From Nymphaea colorata (taxonomy: Eukaryota > Streptophyta > Magnoliopsida > Nymphaeales > Nymphaeaceae), in NCBI RefSeq assembly GCF_008831285.2, contig NW_022204670.1, positions 1-34,183 of the forward strand: a stretch of 34,183 nt of DNA, in the 5' to 3' direction. The translations under genes and the position numbers were made by a program. This document shows, in pieces, positions 21,930 through 31,553 of this stretch (position 1 is its first letter; each line of letters opens with the position of its first letter). The notes beneath the pieces are model-generated. The model was not told where the DNA came from and did no database searches. It was given only the letters and a program-made list of their open reading frames with translations.

Positions 21930-22569
21930 GCTCCTTTGAGAAGAAGGATGCGGAAAGAAAAGCAATTAATATGATTGTTAAGTTTGCATTGTTTGCTGCC
22001 TTTTATTTAATAAAAAGTAAAAGTGACTCATATATAGTGATAGTTATAATGGTCGTAAATTTCACATATATCAATATACAGCTGCCTTCTTTTAGTGATT
22101 GGCCTTTTAAATGGTTTTTCCTGTATCTTTAAATGGAATTTCCTTTTTAATCTGTCTCACGCGTAAAGAATGTTTTGATAGCGTCTATAGTGTTGTTAGC
22201 GTTTCCCCTTCCATCTTGAACAAAAAATAAATTTGATTTCCGAAAATCAGTAGCAACATTCTAGCTAGGTTTTCCAACGAGCCTTGCATTGCTTTGCCAG
22301 GATTCTACTCTAGAATTAGTCTAAAATATTCATTTTAATCAGGACATATTCTGAAACAATTTGCATCTTGTTCATCATATTCAATTTTTTCTTTATTTGA
22401 ATGCATATTTTTATAAGCTGCATACAGAATTGAGTGTGTGCATTCCTATGAAGGGCCCCACCTGTTGATTTGGTTGTCTCATGTGCTTTATCTCAAAGAC
22501 TACTGCAATCATATGGCAATTTTAGTTGCTGGCGGGTATAATAGATTAGAGAATAATAGATGATAGCGA

Positions 22570-22988
22570 TCAAATGAGGTCACTGTTGTAGCAGCGGTAA
22601 CGACCAGTATCCCATGAATAGCCGCTAATGCAAGGACATTGGAAGTTCGCAAGAATCGCATAGTTGGTGTATGTTCCGTTGATAGCAGCTTTGATGGCAT
22701 CAGAACCGGTAATACTCTTAAACGTTCCACTGTCAATTTCAGTGGCATCGCCTTAAGCCTCGGGGAAGTCGCAGCTCATGCAGGTGCTGTCGACCGGAGT
22801 TTCGCATGGAGTAACGCAGGACTGCGTCATGACGTCCCAGTTGTAGCTAGAGGTGCACTTGCAGGCGATCTTAGTGCCGCCAGTCTTTGCGCTATTGGGA
22901 ACGGCTGCCGTTCCGCAAGTCAGACACTTCAGCTGGGAGTAGCTCCAAATGGCATTTGTTCCGCACTTACACTCGTAAGGAGTGAGGG
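22570..22988 (-). pseudogene. Out-of-frame 3' end of Cys-rich gene 2
   Basis: This segment encodes the same C-terminal modules as gene 1 (CNTNFNWD-like region, C-P-T-P...C-D-F-P-E-A, GTYTNY, FQCPCI, GY-x-WDTGRYRCY, then TGA at 22570), but it is one base out of phase with the preceding 5.2 kb. Amino-acid similarity to gene 1 remains high, so the break is recent, or is an assembly error. No 20-21 nt GT-AG segment nearby would restore the frame. Confidence 0.75.
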
Positions 22989-25900
22989 GGTGGTGCCTGT
23001 AGGACAGGGGAAACAGGAGAAATCAGGAAGGATGATATTGTTCTTGGGACAAGCACAGGATTGGCCAGTTTTCGATGAGTAAGCAAAAACTAGCCCAGTT
23101 CCCAGACAGTTGCAAGTATTGAAAGTCTTAGGCTGAGGGTAAACATACTGTCCCTAGCAAGTGGCACAACTGGCAGAACTGCTGCTTCCAACAACGATCA
23201 TTGATTAATCCCCGCAGTTACATGTGCCTGAAACGGAATCCCATACAAGATTGGCGGAGGTGCAGCTACATCTATCGGGTGAGGCCTTTGCCTTGAGGTA
23301 GTTAGCAGAATTGCTGCATTTTACGCATATGTAGTTACCCAGTCCTTGGATAGTGTAGGCGAAACCGTCCCCACAGTCGCATACACCCTTGTTAAAGGTG
23401 AGAACGTCACTGACACAATTGCATACGTTTGAGGTTGGGTCCGGCTTTCCGTTGGCATTGATAGTGTCATCGCAAGTAATGCAAGTGACTTTGCTGCCAG
23501 TGCCAGTGGCCACTTGAGTTGTGGGGTCAGAGCATCCGCAGAAACCAGCTTGGTTCCAGACCATGCTGGAAGACGTGCAGGTGCACTGGGTTGCTGAGAT
23601 GAGAGGAGTGGTGGCGTAGTTGGTAGAATTGCAGCCTGCACAGAAGTATTGGCCATCGATGACAGCAACTGCACTCTTGCTGGGACAAGTGCAGTTATTC
23701 GTTTTGGTCGACCAAGTAAGGGAGCCCATGCAGACGCAACTCTTTCCATCAGAAGAAGCTCCAGTAGAGTATTTGGAAGCATCACAAACGATGCAGGTGG
23801 TAGTTGAGCCACTGACAACGGGGACAACGTCTTAACCGGAGCAGACACAGCCAACGTTGGGCACCCATACACTTCCGCTGTTGCAGTTACATGCGATGAT
23901 TGAAACCCTATTTCCCTTGACAGCGAAGACAGAGGCGTTGCATGTTTGACAGAAGGTTTTGCCATTCACAGTGAAAACTACTGCGTCTTTAGCACAAGCG
24001 CATGAAAGGAGAGAGCTGCTCCATGTCATAGCCGAGTTAACGCATAGGCATGCCGATGGCTTGGCAGGATCTTGGCCGTTTGCGTAGCGAGTGCTATCGC
24101 ATGCCACACACATCGAGTTAACATAGACTGAGGTTGGTCCACAGTCGCATTGGTTGGTGGTCGTGCTCCAAGTGACTGCATTGGAGTTGCATGTGCAAGA
24201 GGTTGGAGTGGCTTTGGAGACAGCGTTTACTTTTGAGTTGCAGGAAATGCATTTGAAAGTGTTTCCGCTGCTAACGAAGGCAGCCTTTGAGCCACAGTCG
24301 CATATGAGGGCTTCTTTGTTCCAAAACAGGCCTGCTGCGCTGCATGTGCAGGAGCTTCCCTTCTTTGAGCTGGTATAGGTGCCATCAGTGCCACAAACAA
24401 GGCATCTTCCTGCAGTATTGGTCACTGAATTGGTGGGATCGCAGGAGCAGGACAATGTCACTGGGTTCCAGGTGAGATTGTTGAGACAAGTGCATCCTCC
24501 CTTGCCGTCTGCTGTTCCTGGTGTGTTTGGATTGACGGGGCACACAACACAGTTGGATCCTGAGATGAAGCCTGGAGTCAGACATCTGCAGGAGGAGTTT
24601 CCAGTTGTATTAGCGACGAAGGTGAAACCGTTGGCGCATCTGCAGTTTGAGCCGCTGAGAGTGCCGTCGAAGTTGGGATCGTAAATCGGGAGACACTGGA
24701 AGCAGTTTCCGTTTGTGAGGATCATGCCGGAGACGGATGCATCGCAAATGCAAGTCTTTCTGGAGTCGTCCCAGATGTAGTTTTTATTGCAGAGACAAGT
24801 GCCATTGACATCAATAGTTCCTGTGGTATTGGCGTTGGTAGGGCAGCTGCTGCAGATGCTGTTGCTGACGAATTTGGGAGCATTACAGTTGCAAGTAAAG
24901 GTAGTTGTGCTGAAGGTGAAGCCGTTTTTGCAGTTACAGCCTCCATTGACGATAGCCCCATCGAAGTTGGCGTCGATTTTTGAGGAACAGGTAAAGCATG
25001 TTCCACTGCTGATAAAGGAATTTACTGTTGAGTCGCAGATGCAGGTGGTTTTAGATGTGCTCCACACATAGTTGTTGAGGCAGGCGCAAGCTCCACTAGT
25101 ATCAAAACCACCTGTTGTGTTTGCGTTGACAGGGCAGGAGGAACACTGACCTGAAGGAAGCACCACCCCTGGAGAGTTGCATACACAATTTCCTCCAGTA
25201 GAAGAGCCTGAGAACTTAAATCCATTTATGCAGTTGCACACTCCGCCTACGATGGTTCCGTCGAAGTTGAGGTCGTTGGCCTTGATGCACTGGAAGCAAG
25301 CCCCACTGCTGGTGACGTAGCTGTTAACGGTGGAGTCACAGATGCAGGTGAGCCTCGTGCTTGACCAGATGAAGTTGTTGTTGCACTTGCACCCCCCAGC
25401 AGCGGTGGTGGCGGGGACGCCGGTGGAGTTGGCGTTGGTGGGACAGAGGACGCAGGTGCCTGCGATGACGACGGAAGTCGATGAGCTGCAGACACAGCTG
25501 CCGGACGTACCGGTGGTGAGCCAGGTGTATCCGTTGTTGCACTTGCAAGCAGTGGTGCCCAACGGCACTCCCGCCCCGTTGTTGGTGTTGGGACAGAGGA
25601 AGCAGGTGCTGCCGATCCAGATGCTGGTGGCAGTGTTGCAGGTCGCCCCTCCCGAGGAACAGGAACCAGTATTGCCTGAAGCCGTCCAGGTGAAGCTGGC
25701 TTTGCAGGCACAAGCAGAGCTAGTGGCAGCGTATCCCAAGGAGTTGGCATCAGCTGCACAGGAAACGCACCCCGTACCGACTGTGACGGACTTGATGGGG
25801 TCGCAGATATCGCATGCCTTCACGGAGGGATTATAGATATAGGCTGCGGGACAGCTAGCAACGCTCTCACATTTCAAGGTGACTGCGTTCCACTGATTGC

Positions 25901-28181
25901 CTGCCTTGCACTCGCAGCCGTTGATGAATGCTTTGCCGGTGGAGCTTGTGTCTGAGGGACAGTATAGGCATTGGTTGATGCCACCTATTATCACGAAGCC
26001 ATTGGTTGGGTCACAGATGCTGCAGTATCCTTGGACAGTAGTGGAGCTAAAGCTTGTGCAGAGGGCGCCAGTGGATCCACCTGCATTGATATATGATCCA
26101 GCAGAGTAGCTGGGAATACATCTGAAGGGATGGACATCTTAGCTCCAAGAATAGCCGGTCTTGCAGACGCACCTTCCGGATGAGTCGATATTGGCATTGG
26201 GGTCCTGCTTGCAGTAGTGACATATACCTTTGGAGTAGGTATATCCTTTGGTGGAGGTACAGTAGCAATAGCCACCTGAGTTTAAAGGACAGTAAAGGCA
26301 AGTATAGGTTGCGTCTGGATTGATGGCTGTGATATAGGCATCAGTATCCCAGTTGCAGACACAACTTTTGAGTTGCGTGTTCCAGATTTATCCATCGGGA
26401 CAGTTGCAGACTCCATCTGTGACTCCGAGAGGGCAATAGTAGCATAATCCACTTACAGAGGTAAATCCCTTGGCAGCTAAGCAGCTGCTGCAATCGCTGC
26501 TGGTTGTTCCAGTCGGGAAGGTATATGCGCTGCATTTAGTGCAAGCATTCTTGATAACTGTGTATCCGGTGGGACAGGTACATGTAGAAGTAGCAGCGTC
26601 CCATATGAAGAAGTTTTGGCAAGCGCATTGTCCTCCATAGGCCAGGCCATTTGTATAGGGGGCGATCATGCAATCAGAGCAGAAACCGTCGTTGAAGATG
26701 ACGAAGTTTTGGGTGGCATCGCAATCGCATTTGTTCTTTCCGGGGTTCCAGAAGTAACTGCTGAGGCAGACGCAGCTGGTGAGGGAGGAGTCGACGGCTC
26801 CGCTGCTGCCGACCATGTTGGCACAGTTGATACAGTTTCCGTTGAGCCTAAAGATGGCGGGGGAAGAAGTATCACAGTCGCAGGTCATCGTGGTGGGGTT
26901 CCACTTGTAGCCACGCACGCACCCGCAGCCGTTGGGATTGACCGTGATGGCAGTGTTGGGGAGGGAGGCACAGACCACGCAGGAGGTGGTGGCTCCTCCC
27001 ACGTAGCCAATGGTCCAGTCGCATTCGCATTTTCCCGTGTTTGTGTTGAATGTGTAATTGGGTTTGCAGTCGCACCCGCTGGCGGTAGCCGTGCCCAATG
27101 AGTTGGGGTCTCCCTTGCAGTAAATGCAGTCGGGGAATCCCTTATAGAATCCTGCTGATCTGGAGCAGCTTTGGCAATCAGAAAGTTTAACCCCACTTGG
27201 AGTACTAGCGGTGCATGCCACACATGAGGCTCCATTCTGATAGTATCCTGAGTTGTAGGAGCAGAAGCATCCCAATGCTATATTGCTTTCGGGGTCACGT
27301 TTAATGGCGTATCCAGTCTTGCAGCCGAAGGCTGTGGTATCGTAGTTGGCGACTAACGAGCCATGGATGCAATAGTGGCCGTTGTAGAAATATGTGTTGG
27401 AGCAGCTGTTGCAGTTGGAGTCTGTTGATGCGCACTTGGTGCATATTCCATTGGCGTTGATGCTATATCTGTTTCCGGAGTCGCATCTGCAGATGCCTAG
27501 AGCCCAGCTGAAGGTGTATCCGGTGGCGCAGCAGGAGGCACTTCCTCCGTTGTTGGCCAAGGTGGTGCATAAAATACCTCCGAAGTCGGAATAGGCGAAG
27601 GGGAAATTAACTTCTTTGCAGTCTACAAAATTAAGGGAAGCTGGTGCCGAACTGCAAGGAATACACTCATTTGTGGTGGCATCGATGTAGTTCTGCCACC
27701 CGCAGCGGCAATTCGGACTGGACCAGTAATAGTTGGGAGCGCATGCGCAGGAAGTCGAAGAGAGAGTCACTCCCATTCCATAAGGTAGCACTCTGCAGTT
27801 GGTGCAACTGTTGTTACCGCCGAGCGGAATGAATCCTTTAGTACTATCGCAGGCTCCTGTCTGTAAGTTTCTGGAAACTTATGCGACCTAAGATTCGTTA
27901 TCTTCGATCAGCTCAGATGAGGAAAGGACTCCTCTTTGAGAGGCGGCCTGGGCCACGCAGTTGAGTTGGGAGGAGGACCAGAGGAAGCCCTGTTTGCAGG
28001 GGCACTGGTTGGCTGTGGTTGAGAAGTATTCAACATCATCGATGCGAACATTCGGAAGCGTTTTGCATTCGATGCAGCTCTAGCCAATTTTAATTTGCCC
28101 ATTTGGGCATCCCTGGGTCGAAGCCAGTACAGCCAGCACGGCAAAGGTGGCCAGCAAGACTTTGAGAGATAAGTTTCGCAT
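22929..28181 (-). CDS. Giant secreted Cys-rich repeat protein 2 (frameshifted near 3' end)
   Basis: Tandem paralogue of the gene at 15837-21437, offset by 6744 bp. ATG 28181 follows AT-rich sequence. Signal peptide MRNLSLKVLLATFAVLAVLAS, then CPNGQIKIG. The same chain of Cys-rich modules follows. In the reading frame, TAA/TAG occurs at about eight sites before the break. Relative to gene 1 one base is missing in the G-run at 22986-22990 (GAGGGGGTGG against GAGAGGGGTGG). The frame then runs about 20 foreign residues to TGA at 22929, giving 1750 residues and losing about 140 C-terminal residues. No transmembrane segment. Intact in every other module, so probably still expressed or only recently broken. 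Function as for gene 1: secreted structural or surface protein, inferred from composition. Confidence 0.82.
22986..22990 (-). other. 1-nt deletion / frameshift site
   Basis: Run of five G on the plus strand. The paralogue has an A separating the first G (GAGAGGGGTGG at 16251-16261). The loss of this base shifts the frame of gene 2. Confidence 0.8.
25210..25800 (-). repeat. Near-identical tract shared with paralogue (copy 2)
   Basis: Counterpart of 18460-19060. Most differences are single silent changes. Confidence 0.7.
26620..27230 (-). repeat. Near-identical tract shared with paralogue (second tract, copy 2)
   Basis: Counterpart of 19880-20490. A third near-identical stretch, 27790-28085 against 21030-21340, covers the region just after the signal peptide, while the signal peptides themselves differ. 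Confidence 0.7.
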
Positions 28182-28344
28182 AAAAAAATATTATGATTAA
28201 GAATCAAAACTAGTACATGTTAATCCCGGCTACTAGGAAGACGATAGCTGTACTTCTTTGGCAAAGCTAGACTAATAGTTTAGTATGGCTTTGGAACTCC
28301 GGAGATGCTGATTGGTGGTGGATTCGATAGTATTTTCCAGGCGT

Positions 28345-28368
28345 CAGCTGAAGAAATATAATTCAAAA
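28345..28368 (-). promoter_or_regulatory. Conserved upstream block A, Cys-rich gene 2
   Basis: Identical to 21598-21621, about 164 bp from the ATG. Confidence 0.5.
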
Positions 28369-28646
28369 CTACTGAACATGTTGAATCAACTTAAAACACT
28401 ACTGCACGATGAGGGAATGATAGGGAAATCAAAAAGCAAGCGCTAAGATGTGATTGCATCATTAATAGAGAATTTTTTATATGATATTGGTCATTGAAAT
28501 TCTTAGCCAGTTTAAATCGGACTTTTACTAACTTGCAATATTTTTCAATAGGGCAGTTGATGGTAAGAACGATGGATAATCTAAGCATGATCTATCTATT
28601 TAGACGTGATGAGGAGGATCAAACAATATACGCCCGACGTTGATGG

Positions 28647-28674
28647 GACGATAATGCGTTTTCGTTAAAATAAG
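28647..28674 (-). promoter_or_regulatory. Conserved upstream block B, Cys-rich gene 2
   Basis: Identical to 21902-21929, 466 bp from the ATG. Confidence 0.55.
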
Positions 28675-29057
28675 AGTGTTTTAAGAAGGAATGGACCGAA
28701 ATGCAAGGTATTGGTATGATTGCCAAACTTACCTATTTTGCTTCTTTTTTATTTGATAAAAATTAAAGCCAATTCCAGCCCTAATTAATAAAGATAGAAC
28801 CAATCGCCATCAAATATTCCATACCTGCCAACAGAGTAACATTAATTAAGGTTCCTATAGTAAATCCTATTGATGATCACGTTTCTGTGAACCAGATGAG
28901 CTTTATAACACCATAATAGAACTATGTAAGGATGGTTCGTATCTTTACACCATCAAAGCGTATTCTTTTCTTTGGTTGTCTACCAAAACGGCCTTTTCCT
29001 GCTTCTTTTGATCTCACTCTAATTTCTATGGCCTGCAATATAAATGGCGAGTTATTG

Positions 29058-29678
29058 ATGACCTCCACTCACTTTTTTCGCCGCTCACTCTTCCACTTCG
29101 AAGACGAAACCGCACAATAGCCAACCAATAGTAGCATCCTGGCGCCGTGGACTTCACACTAGGGCCTCCCCACTTAAGCCTCCAAGAAAGAATCACGCAG
29201 CATCGATCCTCTCGACCCAGTTCCCGAAAGACCGCCAATACCAAAACGTCCTTCCAACCTGCTGCCTTAAAGAAGGCTGCCAGTGAAGGAAATACAACTG
29301 CCGCAGCCTCCCAAGCCAGAACCTTTAAGTACTTCTAAACTGAGGTCTGAGCTTAAGCTACGAGGCATGCCTATTCAGTAATTCCTATCACAAAAACGGG
29401 AGTAGCGATAGAGGGAGGAAGAGCTGCACAAAAAATCAATAGCCATCATCAACGAATCCTTAGAAAGCAGTTTCCTTGCTCGGCGTAACCTTCACAAGCG
29501 GGGAGGCTATAGCAAGACAATCGACATGAGGCGAGACCTGTTCCAGCCGATGCAGATCTACCGCAGCCAGCAAGTAGTGGAGATTACTCCATAGAAATTC
29601 GCAAGGAGCCGGCGGGAGATGGGTATGGGCAGTATGAGCAAGTACCTACCGATCCGGAGCGAGCGCTACCAACTCTGA
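29058..29678 (+). CDS. Hypothetical basic, Pro-rich protein
   Basis: 206 residues if started at ATG 29058, the site where composition changes from AT-rich to coding-like; in-frame ATGs at 28932 and 29028 are alternatives. TGA stop 29678. No family recognised. The protein is basic. A Pro/Ser/Lys-rich middle (VPERPPIPKRPSNLLP, QLPQPPKPEPLS) is followed by a charged helix with several TAG codons (KRE-x-R-x-REEELHKK) and a C-terminal region FLARRNLHKRGG...MRRDLFQPMQIYRSQQ...KFARSRREMGMGSMSKY. The composition suggests a cytoskeletal or nucleic-acid-associated protein but nothing decides. Next gene starts 121 bp downstream on the same strand. Confidence 0.62.
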
Positions 29679-29799
29679 TCACTAATAACTCTTTTTCAAT
29701 CTCACACTAATCCCATTTATTCTATCGATTTGCCGATATCCGATGGGTTGAATAGTTTGGAATGTGGTGGTTGTGTTTTCGATAATAAAATTATAGAGG

Positions 29800-31470
29800 A
29801 TGCTGCCGCTAATTGACTTCCGCAACGGCAGGTACCAAGGCGAAACCAGGAACAATAAGCCTGATGGAGTCGGCATCTTCTTCTCGGTGGATCTGCTCTT
29901 CGTGGTGGGACACTGGAAAGATGGCACCCTGGCAGGCAAGACAATAGTAATATTCCCTGATGCCACTATCTTCTGTGGTAGCATCCGGGAGGGCAGTCCA
30001 GTAGGACCCTGCTACTACGAGCTGGAGAGGGAGAATATCAAGGTCTATTTTAACCCCGAGCAGAAAGAGCAAAAGCTGGCCATCAGCATTCCCAACTTCA
30101 GCAGCATTCTGGAAGTGGATAGGGCCACTCTGGACATCAAGAGCGAAAACCCCATGAGAAGGGGAAACAGCTTGGCCAACTTCGACGAAATATCAAGGAT
30201 AATCGAATTGTAATTGGTCAGCAAATAGTATGACGGGCGGGAGTATGAAACCTTCATCAACTACTTCTAATAAAACTTCGCCATTCCCTACAGGAACACC
30301 TACGAACAGCTGGTCATCAACGTCAATGGCGCCGTCTAGTACTGGATGGGTTTTCGTTAGGAGGGGCTGGGAGTGAAGGTAAAACCGTTGCCCTTCGATG
30401 AAAGTGGAGGCAGGTCCTACCGCATATGCGAAGTGGGGGTCATGAGTCGCGAAAATGTGCTGTTTGGAGTGGGAGTGAAAACCAACAATAGCGTGCTAGG
30501 CAGAGTGCAAGTGGAAGAGGGAATTTTCGGATTGCCTCACACCTTGTCCAGCTATCGGCTCAGTGAGGGAAAAAGCGATAAGACAAGGCCTTCCAAGTGT
30601 CTCTCAGTCTTTGTCAATTTCCTGAAGCGTTCGATGACCTTTTACGATGGCTACCTAATCCTAAAGGAGGTAGCAACAATAAAGTAGGAGATAAACAAGA
30701 TCCACGAGCTGACCTTCACCGAGATGAAGATCAAGAATGCCCATTAGATCATCTAGAACCCGCTCAAGAACTAGGTGATACTGGCGGAGATTTAGAAGAA
30801 CCGGCGGAAGAAGCAGGAGGAGAGTGAGCTTTTCTACCAGCAGAGAAAGATGAAGAATAGCATATAGCCAAGCATCTTCAATTCTAACGAAATCGATCCG
30901 CTTGATTCCTCTTTCAATTTGAAACCGCTAAAGGATGAATTGTACCGCTCCATCTCCAAGAGGAAAAATGCACAGTCTAGAATCAACTCTGAACTTCAAG
31001 CCACTCCACCGTAATATAATTCACCCTCTAAACTACCTCAGCCTAGCTCCTCTCCACCTAAGAACAAATCAAACTAGAAGAGGATGAACGGTTCCATAAC
31101 GCCAAACAAGAAGAAAAGGAAACCATCCGATGATAAAAAACCAATTGGTTCTGTTATGAGCAAGCCGAGCTCAAGACAATCCCCCGTGAAACGCCTACTC
31201 TAAACTAATGTGGTGATCGAGCCAGAAACCGACAAGAAGACACCAGCGCCCATCCTTAAAAAGGTTACTCCTGAGTCCTCCCCCAAACGCAAGATAAGCT
31301 ATCGAGACAAGTAGTTGGAGGAGTGGGAAAAGGCACAGATCAAATTCGGAAGAGTAGATTCTTCACCAAACAAGAAATACAGCAGGCCGATCAGAGCCCC
31401 CATAAAGGCTTCCTCTCCAGGGAAGCAATACTCCCGGCGGATATTGACTTAGAACATTTTCTAATCCTGA
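29800..31470 (+). CDS. MORN-repeat protein with basic disordered tail
   Basis: 556 residues from ATG 29800 (after AAATTATAGAGG) to TGA 31470; no intron. The N-terminal 65 residues hold about three MORN-like repeats: GRYQGETRNNKPDGVGIFF, GHWKDGTLAGKTIVIFPDAT and FCGSIREGSPVGPCYYE (consensus G-x-Y-x-G-x-W-x-x-G-x-x-x-G-x-G). MORN repeats often mediate membrane or cytoskeletal attachment in protists. A globular middle (about 140-300: YETFINYF, YEQLVINVNGAV, RICEVGVMSRENVLFGVGV, LSVFVNFLKRSMTFYDGYLIL) is not recognised. From about residue 300 on, the protein is Lys/Ser/Pro-rich and disordered, with nuclear-localisation-like clusters (NKKKRKPSDDKK, SPKRKISYRDK). TAA/TAG is frequent. Confidence 0.75.
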
Positions 31471-31553
31471 TACTATCTTTATTCTGCTTGGAATGTATCA
31501 GATCTGTTGATGATAGGTCGGGTGGATTATTCTTTGCTTATCAGTATCAATAT

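Larger units (their letters stand above)
21438..22569. other. Long AT-rich intergenic region upstream of Cys-rich gene 1
   Basis: No coding frame with gene-like composition is seen. The first 500-600 bp are homologous to the region upstream of the second Cys-rich gene and contain two conserved blocks. The remainder (about 22040-22569) is low-complexity AT-rich sequence with no recognised RNA gene. Confidence 0.6.
28182..29057. other. Long AT-rich intergenic region upstream of Cys-rich gene 2
   Basis: Divergent promoter region between Cys-rich gene 2 and the gene at 29058. The part to about 28750 is homologous to 21438-22020. The rest is AT-rich without recognised genes. An open frame from 28932 continues into the next gene but has non-coding composition before 29058. 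Confidence 0.55.

Noticed and set aside
15837-28181. Periodic repeats considered as a CRISPR array or a satellite
   Set aside because: The repeats are degenerate protein modules in an open frame in a eukaryotic chromosome; there are no identical repeats with unique spacers.
28932-29057. Extended N-terminus of the gene at 29058 from upstream in-frame ATGs
   Set aside because: The added stretch is AT-rich like the intergenic DNA, and the start at 29058 fits the usual short AT-rich leader; not decisive without transcripts.
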